A stretch of 64,000 nucleotides of DNA from a virus (IMGVR_UViG_3300027861_000018:22269-86268); one strand, 5' to 3'; positions 52,923-61,028 are shown, counted from the first letter of the stretch. The notes: generated by a model not told the origin, from the sequence alone. Made by a program: numbers and translations.

Positions 52923-53219
52923 TCACTCCGCGGCCACGAACCAGGTGCGCTCGGAATCCACATTCAGGTCAGTGTCAGTCCCGACAGTGAAGCCGGTGGA
53001 GGTCAGCGTCACGGCTTGAGTCGTGACGAAGCTGCTGGTGCCGGCCTTCTGCTTTGCACAGCTGGCGGCAGCCATGCCTTCGATGTGCTCAGCAAACACA
53101 GCGTCATCCTGATTAAACAGGCGGACGGAGCGCGGCTTGAAGCCGACCTTGCTGATAGTGATGAGCACGCCGGTGCCGATGAAGCTGCCGACAACGGTGC
53201 GTGAACGGCCAGAAGCCAT
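52923..53219 (-). CDS. Small virion structural protein
   Basis: 98 residues, beta-rich, beginning MASGRSRTVVGSFIG and ending TDLNVDSERTWFVAAE. First gene of the left-running late cluster, so it marks where late transcription probably begins. Family not recognised; a decoration protein is possible. Confidence 0.55.
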   Translation of the reverse strand: MASGRSRTVVGSFIGTGVLITISKVGFKPRSVRLFNQDDAVFAEHIEGMAAASCAKQKAGTSSFVTTQAVTLTSTGFTVGTDTDLNVDSERTWFVAAE

Positions 53220-53510
53220 GATGACTCTCCTGTCAGTGTGGTCGTCAGCCGACCACGTTGAGTTCAGTCTGGACGGGCTGGCCCGTCAGCTGAGGGAGCC
53301 TAACCCGCTCCTGGTCACCCCGTCAAGCCTATCAAACTGTCCACCATCATTCTGGCAGCGCCGGGCGCTGTTGCGGGATGGTGGCCGGCGCTTGAGTCAG
53401 AGGTGGTCAGACAGGAGCGCGATAGAGGGCGTGGTGAGCCACCTTGGATACCAGGCCACCGTGTTTTGCTTCGCGCTCGCGCATAACGTCGCTATAAGAA
53501 GAGAATAGAA

Positions 53511-53530
53511 AGAATAAACTAACTATAGGG
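53511..53530 (+). promoter_or_regulatory. T7-promoter-like sequence
   Basis: AGAATAAACTAACTATAGGG shares 13 of 20 positions with the T7 RNA polymerase promoter, including an unbroken ACTATAGGG core. It points rightward, against the direction of all genes nearby, and no single-subunit RNA polymerase is in the window, so it may be chance. Confidence 0.2.
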
Positions 53531-53587
53531 GGTGGACCCCCACCCCTGTCTCAAATTCCTACTCCTACCCACTTCAACCCAATCGGG

Positions 53588-53603
53588 CAATGGATGTCCA
53601 TTG
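53588..53603. promoter_or_regulatory. Inverted repeat, possible operator
   Basis: CAATGGA and TCCATTG separated by 2 bases form a 16-bp palindromic site, about 140 bases downstream of the winged-helix protein gene, within the region that should hold the late promoter. Binding by that protein would be logical but is unproven. Confidence 0.35.
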
Positions 53604-53741
53604 AATCGCACTGGGAACAACTTACCCTTACCCCATCCACCACCTCTGGAAGGGCTTTAGCGACCAATCTGACCATTTAGGAATGCTTGGTCAATCACCA
53701 AGGCAGACAGCGGTCACTGGGGGTCTTGGCCCATGAGGCCG

Positions 53742-53957
53742 TCACGCTCCTTCTGCTAGCGCCCAAACAATGGATCTGCCCACTTTGCGATCAGTGCGCT
53801 TCACAAGTCCCTGAGCCAACAGGTGGTTCAGGGCAGAATTGACGCGGGTGCCCTTGCCGGTCAGTCGACCCAGCAATTGGGCGCTGGCTTCTCCGCCCTC
53901 ACGCTTCAGAGCTAGCAGCACTCTGGACCCAAGCGTGGGCTGGTTGGTCAATCTCAT
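53742..53957 (-). CDS. Small winged-helix DNA-binding protein
   Basis: 71 residues from MRLTNQPTLG (AAGGA in front; ATGA overlap with the upstream stop). A MarR/ArsR-like fold is suggested by SRVLLALKREGGEASAQLLG, GTRVNSALNHLLAQGLV and the wing RTDRKVGRSIVWALA. Such a short regulator may bind nearby operators and control the late or early genes. Confidence 0.65.
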   Translation of the reverse strand: MRLTNQPTLGSRVLLALKREGGEASAQLLGRLTGKGTRVNSALNHLLAQGLVKRTDRKVGRSIVWALAEGA

Positions 53958-54340
53958 ATAGTCCTTCTTGTTGAATCGGCGCCAAGCGAGATGACCACAC
54001 CCAGCTTCCACCTTTGGACGATCATCGCAAGATTCCTCAGGTCAACCCAATTCTCATACAGAATCATGTCAATCACCGAGCTGCTCACGTCATCCGCTTG
54101 ATGCCAAGCGTGAAAGATGCCTGATGGCGCTTTCTTGCCATTCCAGGCAAGCACGAGTGCTCGTGGCATGAGACCTTGCATAGGCCCAGAATAAAGCCTC
54201 CACACCGAGGCGCCAATTCGAATGTCCGTGCCTGAAATGGCAATGGGAGGGCGGGCCCCCACCAAACTTTCGCGCAGCAAGCTACGCGGGTCACCCTTCT
54301 CTGGGATCAACAAAACGCCTGATGGCTCCTGATGTCTCAT
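53954..54340 (-). CDS. Hypothetical protein
   Basis: 128 residues. Contains ALVLAWNGKKAPSGIFHAWH and WVDLRNLAMIVQRWKLGVVI. No family recognised. The ATG overlaps the stop of a small membrane protein gene and its stop overlaps the winged-helix gene start, so all three form one operon. Confidence 0.55.
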   Translation of the reverse strand: MRHQEPSGVLLIPEKGDPRSLLRESLVGARPPIAISGTDIRIGASVWRLYSGPMQGLMPRALVLAWNGKKAPSGIFHAWHQADDVSSSVIDMILYENWVDLRNLAMIVQRWKLGVVISLGADSTRRTI

Positions 54341-54516
54341 TTGCGCCCAACCTCCTCATCTTCACAGACAACACTTTCGAGGAGGCACGGATCAACGAGC
54401 GATTCCTGCTCTGATTCTGGCATGAACTTCAAGCCGCCAGGCAAGCCCATGGCTGTCAGAACGACGAGAATGATCACGAGCACGATGTGCGGCGTGAGAG
54501 GGTGATTGTGGTCCAT
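54337..54516 (-). CDS. Small single-pass membrane protein
   Basis: 59 residues beginning MDHNHPLTPHIVLVIILVV, with a membrane segment near residues 9-24 and an acidic C-terminus (VVCEDEEVGRK). Ribosome-site GGAG lies 9-10 bases upstream and the TGA overlaps the next ATG. Function unknown; the location in the early region suggests a host-interaction role. Confidence 0.6.
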   Translation of the reverse strand: MDHNHPLTPHIVLVIILVVLTAMGLPGGLKFMPESEQESLVDPCLLESVVCEDEEVGRK

Positions 54517-54539
54517 TCTTCAGCACTCCTTGAGCAGGT

Positions 54540-54722
54540 TCACAGCATTGGCGGAGACATTGGCGGAGGCGGGGGCATTATGCTGACCTCGGCTGTTATG
54601 GTGACTTGCGCCGGGACGGTGCCGTGATCAATGCCCGCGATGACATTGCTGCAAGGCGCTGCGCTTTCGCGCTCAGGTGCGCCTGGAGCAAAGCGGTTCC
54701 GGAGGTCGTCAAGACTACTCAC
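54540..54722 (-). CDS. LDDLRNRF-tagged small protein, proline-rich C-terminus
   Basis: 60 residues from a GTG (GTGA overlap with the preceding TGA); a TTG at 54734 is an alternative. Starts SSLDDLRNRFAPG, the same tag found at the start of the next two upstream genes, then a short region and a Pro-rich end (IMPPPPPMSPPML). Otherwise unrelated to them. Confidence 0.55.
   Translation of the reverse strand: MSSLDDLRNRFAPGAPERESAAPCSNVIAGIDHGTVPAQVTITAEVSIMPPPPPMSPPML
54682..54716. repeat. 35-bp direct repeat, copy 1
   Basis: Identical over 35 bp to 55080-55114. Encodes the tag LDDLRNRFAPG on the minus strand. The surrounding sequences differ, so the copy is confined to the tag. Confidence 0.85.
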
Positions 54723-55123
54723 ATCAGCACCCAAGCAATCCCAAGCTCCAGATAGTCGCGCCGGAGTCGCTTGTTGCGCATCGTGTGCGCGGTTCTCATG
54801 GCTTCAGCTTTGCTGCGATGATATGACTTGGAATTGTGCTTCATTTTGGACGCATCAAGACATTCTGAAATGTCATTGATCGCACCCCAGTGCGCCTGCA
54901 CTATCCAGTCGCGACGTGCGCCGAGTGCTGGCGGGGTGATGATGGTGATGACGCGGATGTGATAGCCCTTCCAGGTCTTGACCTTGCCTTCAGCGTAAAA
55001 GCCTGTTGAGAACCAAATCTTGGTAGCTTCAGCTTCAGCTGCAAGCGGAAGAGGCGGTGGCGCTGACACAAGTGCAGCACCTGGAGCAAAGCGGTTCCGG
55101 AGGTCGTCAAGACTGGGAGGCAT
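54719..55123 (-). CDS. LDDLRNRF-tagged small protein
   Basis: 134 residues from the ATG at 55123 with AGGAGG upstream. Starts PPSLDDLRNRFAPGA, then an Ala/Pro-rich spacer, followed by a domain containing KVKTWKGYHIRVITIITPP and SKAEAMRTAHTMRNKRLRR. Similar overall to the next gene (KGYHIRVI against TGHHIRVI), so these two may be paralogues. Confidence 0.6.
   Translation of the reverse strand: MPPSLDDLRNRFAPGAALVSAPPPLPLAAEAEATKIWFSTGFYAEGKVKTWKGYHIRVITIITPPALGARRDWIVQAHWGAINDISECLDASKMKHNSKSYHRSKAEAMRTAHTMRNKRLRRDYLELGIAWVLM
55080..55114. repeat. 35-bp direct repeat, copy 2
   Basis: Identical over 35 bp to 54682-54716; a third diverged version lies at about 55420-55455 in the next gene upstream. 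Confidence 0.85.
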
Positions 55124-55460
55124 CGCGCACCTCCTTTGTCTCATAATGTGAGTAGCCGCTTATCAATGCTCTGTTGGTGAGAGTCTGCGCAGCTAAGATG
55201 GCGCTGGCCAAGGTGTCATATGATGACGTCGTCCTGCCTGAGAAGTTTCTCCAATCCAGACAGTCTGAAGGGCGGCAGATCAGGCCGCTATAGTGCTCAA
55301 CGCCCCAACCGCGTTCACGCCAAATGACGCGGATGTGGTGCCCTGTTGGTGAGGGGCCCACCGCCCAAAGGCTGGCAGCAAGCGGAAGAGGCGGTGCCGG
55401 CTTGGCGTGGGTGATTTTGCCAAGCGTGAAGCGGTTGCGAAGGTCATCGAGCTTGGTCAT
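55107..55460 (-). CDS. LDDLRNRF-tagged small protein, paralogue
   Basis: 117 residues beginning MTKLDDLRNRFTLGKITHA, then APPLPLAASLW and a domain with TGHHIRVIWRERGWGV and SYDTLASAILAAQTLTNRAL. Starts 1 base after the stop of the 529-residue gene, with GAGG 8 bases upstream. Shares both tag and downstream layout with the 134-residue protein. Confidence 0.65.
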   Translation of the reverse strand: MTKLDDLRNRFTLGKITHAKPAPPLPLAASLWAVGPSPTGHHIRVIWRERGWGVEHYSGLICRPSDCLDWRNFSGRTTSSYDTLASAILAAQTLTNRALISGYSHYETKEVRDASQS

Positions 55461-55461
55461 A

Positions 55462-57051
55462 TCAATTGCCTCGCGCCAACCTGCGGAGCGCAGGGGTGTT
55501 GGTCTTCACTCCGTTGATAGTATACCTGCAAGTGCGCCAATTCAGAGCGCCTGTGGCCCGGCCATCAACGGCAGCCTGGATGGCCGCGGCGGGGTCTGCG
55601 AATGTCGCTGCGAAGGGAGTGCCGTCAACACGCTTGGCGGTGAGTAGGATGACAACCCCCTGCGCGCTGCTGGCTTCTTCGGCACTTGCCGGCGCTGCTT
55701 GAATCTCGGTGTGGGGCGCGGCAGGGGGTGCCTTCTCGACCACAGGAGCGGTCGCAGGAGCGGGTGTCGAGGTGGTGAGCTCGAAGGAAGCGCGGCTGAT
55801 CGAGGTCTGCTTGCGTCCGGTCTTGCTGTCTGTGTCGTGACGCTTGATGGTGCCGGTGATCGTGACGAGCTTGCCGACTTGGATGTCATCACCGACCACG
55901 CCAGTGTTGAAGTTAATAACGTCATTGCCTTCCGCTGTTTGGGCGACAATGACGGTTGTGAGGCCGTATGTGCCCTCAAAGCTGTGCCGGCGCAGGATAG
56001 TTGCTTGAATTGTCGGGATGCCTGTCTTGCCCTTGCCGCCGAAGCGCTGGCCAACATCGCCCATCCAGTCGCTCGGCAGGGCCGTCTGGAGCTTGCGTGC
56101 GATGGCCCGGTCACGCTCACGCTGGTAGACGGCAACTGCGCTGGCAGCCAGGCCCATCTCTTTGGCGCTCACGCTGGAGCGGCTGAGGACAACCCGCAGG
56201 TTGTGCAGGTAGTCGCTGTCAGTGTCGGGGTCGATGTCACGGGCCCAAGCCAGCGCGGCTTCAGCGTCTTGCGCATCCACAGCGTGAAGCTCTGGCAGGC
56301 GTTCGTCCCTGGCCGGCTTGCGCAAGCCGCAAGCGAGTGTAGCCGCATCCCACGCCGTGTCAGCTGTGGCTTCACCTGCGTCCTGGTCTTCACGCGCCTT
56401 GGTGCGGCTGGTCCAACCGATGGCGCGGATGGCAACGGCAGTCCAGGTGAGGGCATCAAGGACTCCAATGCGCCAGATGCCGCCGCCAAAGCTGTAGCCG
56501 TTCCGCTCGCTGTCTTCGAATGCAGCTTGGAATGTGCGCATCCAAGTGGCGCTGGCCAGGATGTCCTTGCCCTCTTGGCCGCCAAGGTAGTCACGGATGC
56601 ATTGGCGGCCGACTCGGCGCAGCTCACCATCTTCGTGGCGGACAACGAACGTCTCGTTGCGCCGGCGGATGGTGCGACAGTGGTCGCACGTTGGGGCGTC
56701 AGTGCGGTAGCTCTTGGGGAGGGCGCCGGTGAAGTGAGGCACTGAGCGGATGACGTTCAGCGAGTTGCCGGCATCATCGGTGCCGTGATCAATGGTTCCC
56801 ACGAACGACCAGCCGCCAAACTTCACAGGGGCGTCCTGCGTGACGGCGCACGGGATGTAGCGCTGGATGAACTTGCGCCCCATCTCATCGCGGAGGGTGA
56901 TATCTGCGGGCTCGCCCTCGGTGACCGTGGGGACGGGCACGCCCAACTTTGCGGCACGCCGTTGGAGCTTGGCAACCTTGGCGCGCACGGCGCCGATGTT
57001 GCACTCTGGGATGTTGAAGGTCCAGCGCGTGTCGTCAGTGGCGATGGTCAT
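55462..57051 (-). CDS. Zinc-finger and OB-fold-like nucleic-acid-binding protein
   Basis: 529 residues. A metal-binding region near 115-150 has PTCDHCRTIRRRNETFVV and RRVGRQCIRDYLGG. A later region (TYGLTTVIVAQTAEGNDVIN, GKLVTITGTIKRHDTDSKTG) looks like an OB fold, so single-stranded DNA or RNA binding is plausible. After a Pro/Ala linker a last domain contains NWRTCRYTINGVKTNTPALR. First gene after the promoter at 57093-57136. Name unknown. Confidence 0.65.
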   Translation of the reverse strand: MTIATDDTRWTFNIPECNIGAVRAKVAKLQRRAAKLGVPVPTVTEGEPADITLRDEMGRKFIQRYIPCAVTQDAPVKFGGWSFVGTIDHGTDDAGNSLNVIRSVPHFTGALPKSYRTDAPTCDHCRTIRRRNETFVVRHEDGELRRVGRQCIRDYLGGQEGKDILASATWMRTFQAAFEDSERNGYSFGGGIWRIGVLDALTWTAVAIRAIGWTSRTKAREDQDAGEATADTAWDAATLACGLRKPARDERLPELHAVDAQDAEAALAWARDIDPDTDSDYLHNLRVVLSRSSVSAKEMGLAASAVAVYQRERDRAIARKLQTALPSDWMGDVGQRFGGKGKTGIPTIQATILRRHSFEGTYGLTTVIVAQTAEGNDVINFNTGVVGDDIQVGKLVTITGTIKRHDTDSKTGRKQTSISRASFELTTSTPAPATAPVVEKAPPAAPHTEIQAAPASAEEASSAQGVVILLTAKRVDGTPFAATFADPAAAIQAAVDGRATGALNWRTCRYTINGVKTNTPALRRLARGN

Positions 57052-57092
57052 CAGGCACTCCGTGAGGGCGGGTTGATCCCCTCATGAAGTCT

Positions 57093-57136
57093 ATTCTAAC
57101 GGACAGCTCCCGTGAAGTCTACCAAGAAATATGTCG
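57093..57136 (-). promoter_or_regulatory. Early promoter-like module, copy 1
   Basis: Minus strand: TAGACT, 17 bases, TAGAAT, preceded by a conserved TATTTCTTGG upstream element. The downstream gene starts about 40 bases later at 57051. The same module with the same 17-base spacing occurs at 57880-57923. Confidence 0.65.
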
Positions 57137-57197
57137 TTGGGCAGACTAGCTGGGCAATGCGCGTGGGCGACCTGGAAGGATGGGCGGAAAAAGAATT

Positions 57198-57656
57198 TCA
57201 CCACTTGGGCGCCTCGTAGTCAACCCAAGAGTCATGGCGCAACAACTTATGGCCATTGGCGTGGTCATCAAGGTATGAGTAGCACACCTCATGCTCCACC
57301 ATCCTGTCAAAGGAGTCGCTGACATCAATGCACACCCCAACGTAGGCGGCGCTGTTCGGCATAGCGCCCAAGGCATAGGCGTCAGCCCATTCACCGCCGC
57401 CCGGGGCGGGCGTTGAAGCTCGCCATGTCAAGTCAATCACTTTGCCGTTGATGGTGATCCAAGCGTGATGGCAAGGGATGTGGTTGTAGGCATATCCTTC
57501 CCAGTACAGGAAGGGCAAGCCGCGGGCGAGGGCGGCTGAGGCAAGCCGCTGGGCATTATAGATGCCGACGTGAAAGTCAGGCGGAGCGCCGGTGGAGGCC
57601 ATCATGCCCGTTAACAGCTTCAGGTAGTCTAAGAGATGTTGGCTTTTTTTGCTCAC
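57198..57656 (-). CDS. Transglutaminase-like or papain-fold candidate
   Basis: 152 residues from a GTG overlapping the preceding TGA (GTGA). The core CHHAWITINGKVIDLTWR has the His and later Asp arrangement of transglutaminase/papain-like domains, which usually use Cys-His-Asp. A possible catalytic Cys is not evident. If active it may modify or cleave host proteins; if not, it is a related non-enzymatic fold. Confidence 0.5.
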   Translation of the reverse strand: MSKKSQHLLDYLKLLTGMMASTGAPPDFHVGIYNAQRLASAALARGLPFLYWEGYAYNHIPCHHAWITINGKVIDLTWRASTPAPGGGEWADAYALGAMPNSAAYVGVCIDVSDSFDRMVEHEVCYSYLDDHANGHKLLRHDSWVDYEAPKW

Positions 57657-57850
57657 GTCAGCACCTCATCAAGGATTGCCGCCACCATCGCCTTGACGCA
57701 GAGGTCGCACGCCATGAGGCGCATTCGAGCACCATTGACCACGATTGCGCGAGGGTGGTGCCGGCCGCAAATATTGCACAGGTAACCGCCTGTGCGCGGG
57801 TGGCGCTCCTCCTCTGGGGGGCGGGCGACCTTGACGCGTTGATGATTCAC
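57653..57850 (-). CDS. Small four-cysteine zinc-binding protein
   Basis: 65 residues from a GTG with AGGAG 6 bases upstream. YLCNICGRHHPRA and MACDLCVKA form a C2-C2 zinc site. First gene after the promoter at 57880-57923. Function unknown. Confidence 0.65.
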   Translation of the reverse strand: MNHQRVKVARPPEEERHPRTGGYLCNICGRHHPRAIVVNGARMRLMACDLCVKAMVAAILDEVLT

Positions 57851-57879
57851 GTTGCACTCCTGTGGGTGAGTTCGCAAAT

Positions 57880-57923
57880 AGTCTATCGCGCACACCCTGC
57901 GGAGTCTACCAAGAAATATGTCG
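57880..57923 (-). promoter_or_regulatory. Early promoter-like module, copy 2
   Basis: Minus strand: TAGACT (57903-57908), 17 bases, TAGACT (57880-57885), preceded by CGACATATTTCTTGG. The upstream 16 bases are identical to copy 1. The downstream GTG lies about 30 bases after the expected start. Confidence 0.65.
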
Positions 57924-57963
57924 CAACCCAGAAGCTCTGCACTCGCCACAACTACGGCAAACG

Positions 57964-57994
57964 AAAAAAGCCCCCACCTTGTAGGGCAGGGGCT
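57964..57994 (-). terminator. Rho-independent terminator
   Basis: Minus strand AGCCCC, 14-base loop and GGGGCT followed by TTTTT. It ends transcripts coming from the higher-coordinate genes just before promoter copy 2. Confidence 0.75.
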
Positions 57995-58054
57995 TCAGCC
58001 GGCCAGGGACGGGGCGCGTAAGGGTGGCATATGGCGAACCCCTTCACCAATTGC

Positions 58055-58087
58055 AAAAAGCACCGACCTTCACCGGAGTACGGTGGC
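58055..58087 (-). terminator. Rho-independent terminator, upstream member of tandem pair
   Basis: Minus strand stem built from CACCG and CGGTG, then CTTTTTGC. It lies about 60 bases before the second terminator. Between them is an 11-codon frame (MPPLRAPSLAG) preceded by AAGGGG, which could be a leader peptide, but evidence is weak. The rest of 57851-58230 holds no gene I can support. Confidence 0.65.
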
Positions 58088-58230
58088 TCCAGCCGGCATG
58101 CGCACCCTCACGCGCTGATCCTACTCTATCGCATTGAGCTCTGAGTGACTATCGCCACCATGGCGTGGGTCACGCAATTGAGATGAGCACGCCGACCGTG
58201 ATTGGAACTGCCCATTCAACTTCGCAAGCG

Positions 58231-58419
58231 TCACACCACAGCCCCAACCTTCACGCCTCCTGGGACGTTCACGCGCGGGTAGTTGATCTGATCTCGCAAG
58301 CACGTCTTGTACACGGCCCCGCACCCGGGGCATTCACTAACGACGCACAGGTCAGGCACTTGGAAGCGCTTGATGCTCAACATCCCGTGGGGCTGTTTCC
58401 CTTCCAGTCGCGCTTTCAT
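58231..58419 (-). CDS. Small cysteine-rich protein
   Basis: 62 residues. ATG preceded by AAGGAGGTGCGCC, one of the strongest ribosome sites here. DLCVVSECPGCGAVYKTCLR forms a C4 metal-binding knuckle. No family recognised; small zinc proteins in early regions are often host-takeover factors. Confidence 0.65.
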   Translation of the reverse strand: MKARLEGKQPHGMLSIKRFQVPDLCVVSECPGCGAVYKTCLRDQINYPRVNVPGGVKVGAVV

Positions 58420-58458
58420 GGCGCACCTCCTTGGCCTGTCGGGACGCTACAGCAGCCG

Positions 58459-59571
58459 CTAGGAGCTGATCTTCTCCCATTCCAAATATGAGCCTTCCTT
58501 CACATACACAGTTTCGCCGCTTGTCTCTGAGCGGAACTGGAAATTCACCGCAGCCGGAGTTGTCGCGTCAGCCTGCATGACAGCTTCAACCAGCACAAGG
58601 CAGCGACCGACTGTGGTGAGTTGATCGTACCAAGTGCCGGGCACTTCATTCACCTTGATATTTGGCGTAGATGTGTGATTGATCGATGAATGGCGCTGCT
58701 GGACCCAGCTCTGGCCTGTGTCACCTTGCCAGCTCCAGTCCACGCCCACGGTAGTGGTGTCAGCTTCTGTAATTGCCCACAGCTTGATTTTGTACCAAGC
58801 GCCGGCCTCATCAGGGGTAAACCCAAGAGTTGAATCTGCCCCCGTCGCAGCATCACTGGTGCTCTGGGTGGTGTCCAGGAACACGCGTGTTGCGCCACCG
58901 CCACCACCTGCCGCCCCGATGTCGACCCAAGCGCCATTGATGTACATCTGGGCCTGGGAATCGGTCTCATTGTAGATGCCCATGCCTTCAGCGGGCGTCA
59001 GCGCATTGCGCTCTGTCGTGGTCAACGACGGCCATTGCGGCGCTACGGTCTCTGACCCCAGGTTCAGCGCAGACCCAGACTTGGCTGTGACGGTCGTGCC
59101 GGTGACTCTGATGGAGCCTGTCTCCACAATCCCGTCACCATATACAATGAAGAGCGGGCTGGTGGCGCTGTCCTGCACCTCCATCTTGGTAGCAGAAGTG
59201 GCAGTGCCGAGTATGGCCAGGATGGAGCTTGTGATGCCGGTGGAGGTCAGGGTGATGCCGGTGGAAGCGGTCAAGGCGACGGCAGCAGCCAAGCTGAGTG
59301 CTTCAGTCCAAGCGCCAGTGACGTCTGCGGTGTATTCACCTCTGGCCGTGTTCGTCGCCTGGTCTTGTCGGATGCGGAAGCCGCCAACGGTTGCCCCGGC
59401 GCCGACGTACATCGCAACCATTGCGTCATCAGTGTCACCGGCCAGTGCGTCTTCATTGATGATCCAGTTCTCATAACTGGTCTCACCTGTGACGCTGAGG
59501 ACATTGCCAGTCTTGATCAGCCCAGAGCCGGCGACCACAGAGGTTTCATTGATTCCAGCATACTCACCCAT
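58459..59571 (-). CDS. Fibre-like structural protein in the early region
   Basis: 370 residues from an ATG with GGAG 7 bases upstream. Low charge and rich in Thr, Ala and Gly, with TSTGITLTSTGITSSILAIL and SIRVTGTTVTAKSGSALNLG repeats, then PAEGMGIYNETDSQAQMYIN near the middle, typical of phage fibre shafts and their trimerisation regions. The C-terminal third looks like a head domain (GVDWSWQGDTGQSW). Unusual in being distant from the tail genes; might be a second adhesin. Confidence 0.65.
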   Translation of the reverse strand: MGEYAGINETSVVAGSGLIKTGNVLSVTGETSYENWIINEDALAGDTDDAMVAMYVGAGATVGGFRIRQDQATNTARGEYTADVTGAWTEALSLAAAVALTASTGITLTSTGITSSILAILGTATSATKMEVQDSATSPLFIVYGDGIVETGSIRVTGTTVTAKSGSALNLGSETVAPQWPSLTTTERNALTPAEGMGIYNETDSQAQMYINGAWVDIGAAGGGGGATRVFLDTTQSTSDAATGADSTLGFTPDEAGAWYKIKLWAITEADTTTVGVDWSWQGDTGQSWVQQRHSSINHTSTPNIKVNEVPGTWYDQLTTVGRCLVLVEAVMQADATTPAAVNFQFRSETSGETVYVKEGSYLEWEKISS

Positions 59572-59653
59572 GTCACGCTCCGGAGCTATTGGCCCCTATC
59601 GTAGCGCGTTCCAACATGGGCCACCTCTCCATTCAGGAAGCCAACAACCCTGG

Positions 59654-60190
59654 TTACACCAGCCAGCGTGTACGCGCGTTGGCCAGGTTACTCGCGCGAT
59701 CAGGCCGCCATTCAGCACGCCAGCGCTCCTCATTTACGCGCTCGAATGCGCGTAATGATCCAGGGCCGTGGCTGATCTCGATTGGCGCGCCAAGCTCAAG
59801 CAAGGCAAGCGCCAAGGGCATGGGGCACAAGCGGTTGAGCTCTCCGCGCTTGTTTTGCTCCCACGGCCCCGGATCATCGAAGACGGGAATGCCGGCAACT
59901 AGACGTTTCGTCATCCTGGTCTTGAGCATCTTCACAACATCTTGGAGCGTCCTAGCAGTCAACTTGCGACCAACCATCGCAACCAAGTCATCAACGAACC
60001 CATCCACCATCGTATCATCACGAGCATCACGAGCATCACGAGCAACACGCGCAAAGCGTCGCAGAGACCAAGCGCACAAAGCAGGAGCAGGAAGGGACCC
60101 ATCAGCAACCCCAACTGGGACCACCTCGACACCCCGTGACAACCGCTCCAGCGCCAGCAAGCCATCATCAGACCAGTCACCGCGTCGCAT
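59654..60190 (-). CDS. Hypothetical protein
   Basis: 178 residues from an ATG at 60190; a TTG at 60211 would add 7. Arg- and Ala-rich helical chain, with DARDARDDTMVDGFVDDL and ARTLQDVVKMLKTRMTKRL. Near 125-160 there is GELNRLCPMPLALALLELGA. No family recognised. Confidence 0.5.
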   Translation of the reverse strand: MRRGDWSDDGLLALERLSRGVEVVPVGVADGSLPAPALCAWSLRRFARVARDARDARDDTMVDGFVDDLVAMVGRKLTARTLQDVVKMLKTRMTKRLVAGIPVFDDPGPWEQNKRGELNRLCPMPLALALLELGAPIEISHGPGSLRAFERVNEERWRAEWRPDRASNLANARTRWLV

Positions 60191-60850
60191 TTCATCCGCC
60201 CAAGCAACCAAGTTATCACGACCCTACAGCTTGCCCCAGGAGGTTGACGACTTGGATGCGATGAGTACCCACCTTACACAACCCACCATTTAGGGCGCAA
60301 ATTCTAAGGCAATCAAGCACCTTTTCCACACTCTCAATCCCACCAAATAATGGGTATGGATAACAGCCTATTCACACCTTGGAGGTATTGAAAACCACTT
60401 TCAGGGCAGAAGGGGCCAACTAACCCGCCCCGGGGCCACCCCCACCCCCACACAATCCCATAATTCAATGGGGCTGGATCACGACTTTGCCGGGGCCAAG
60501 GGGCTTAGAGCTCCACAGTTTCTGGAATCCCAATGAGGGTGCGGGAAGGGGGGTATGAGAATCTGAGCAACTCGGCTCTGGGCGTGACGGTCGGCTCGGG
60601 CTTCATTGGCGCCATGGTCAACTGGCCAAGGGCGCTCTGGAACTGGGTCGTTGGCATGCTTGCCAGGTTCACCTGGCGCATTGATGGTCTGCCTTGGTTC
60701 AGCCCATGGCATTGGCTTGGCGCGGGTATCGACCTAAGGTGCCCGGCATCTTGACTGAGTTTCCAATCAATGGAGTGCGCGTTGGTCGGCCTTGGGGGTT
60801 GTGAGGCTGTGTTGGCGACCTGGCGGTGTTGGTGGTGATGGCTATGTTGA

Positions 60851-60960
60851 TGGTGATTGTGGTGATTGTGGTGATTGTGGTGATGGCTATGTTGATGGTG
60901 ATTGTGGTGATTGTGGTGATTGTGGTGATTGTGGTGATTGTGGTGATTGTGGTGATTGTT
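60851..60960. repeat. Tandem 9-bp repeat array (TGATTGTGG)
   Basis: Runs of TGATTGTGG, three copies, then an interrupting segment GATGGCTATGTTGATGG, then about six more. Purine and pyrimidine asymmetry is strong. On the minus strand it reads as His-Asn-His repeats. Confidence 0.85.
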
Positions 60961-61028
60961 GTATGTGCATAATGAGCGTGATTGGGGTGATTGTTGTATG
61001 TGCATAATGAGCGTGATTGGGGTGATTG
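60959..61028. repeat. 35-bp tandem repeat, two perfect copies
   Basis: The unit begins TTGTATGTGCATAATGAGCG and occurs at 60959 and 60994 without mismatch, running on from the 9-bp array. Confidence 0.85.

Larger units (their letters stand above)
53220..53741. promoter_or_regulatory. Intergenic region upstream of the late operon
   Basis: About 520 bases without a convincing gene, between the early genes and the late cluster. Holds a 7-bp hairpin (53238-53256, GTGGTCG with CGACCAC), a second inverted repeat at 53272-53287, an AT-rich stretch at 53495-53528, and a 7-bp inverted repeat CAATGGA/TCCATTG at 53588-53603. A late promoter is expected here, but I cannot assign -35 and -10 with confidence. 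Confidence 0.5.
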
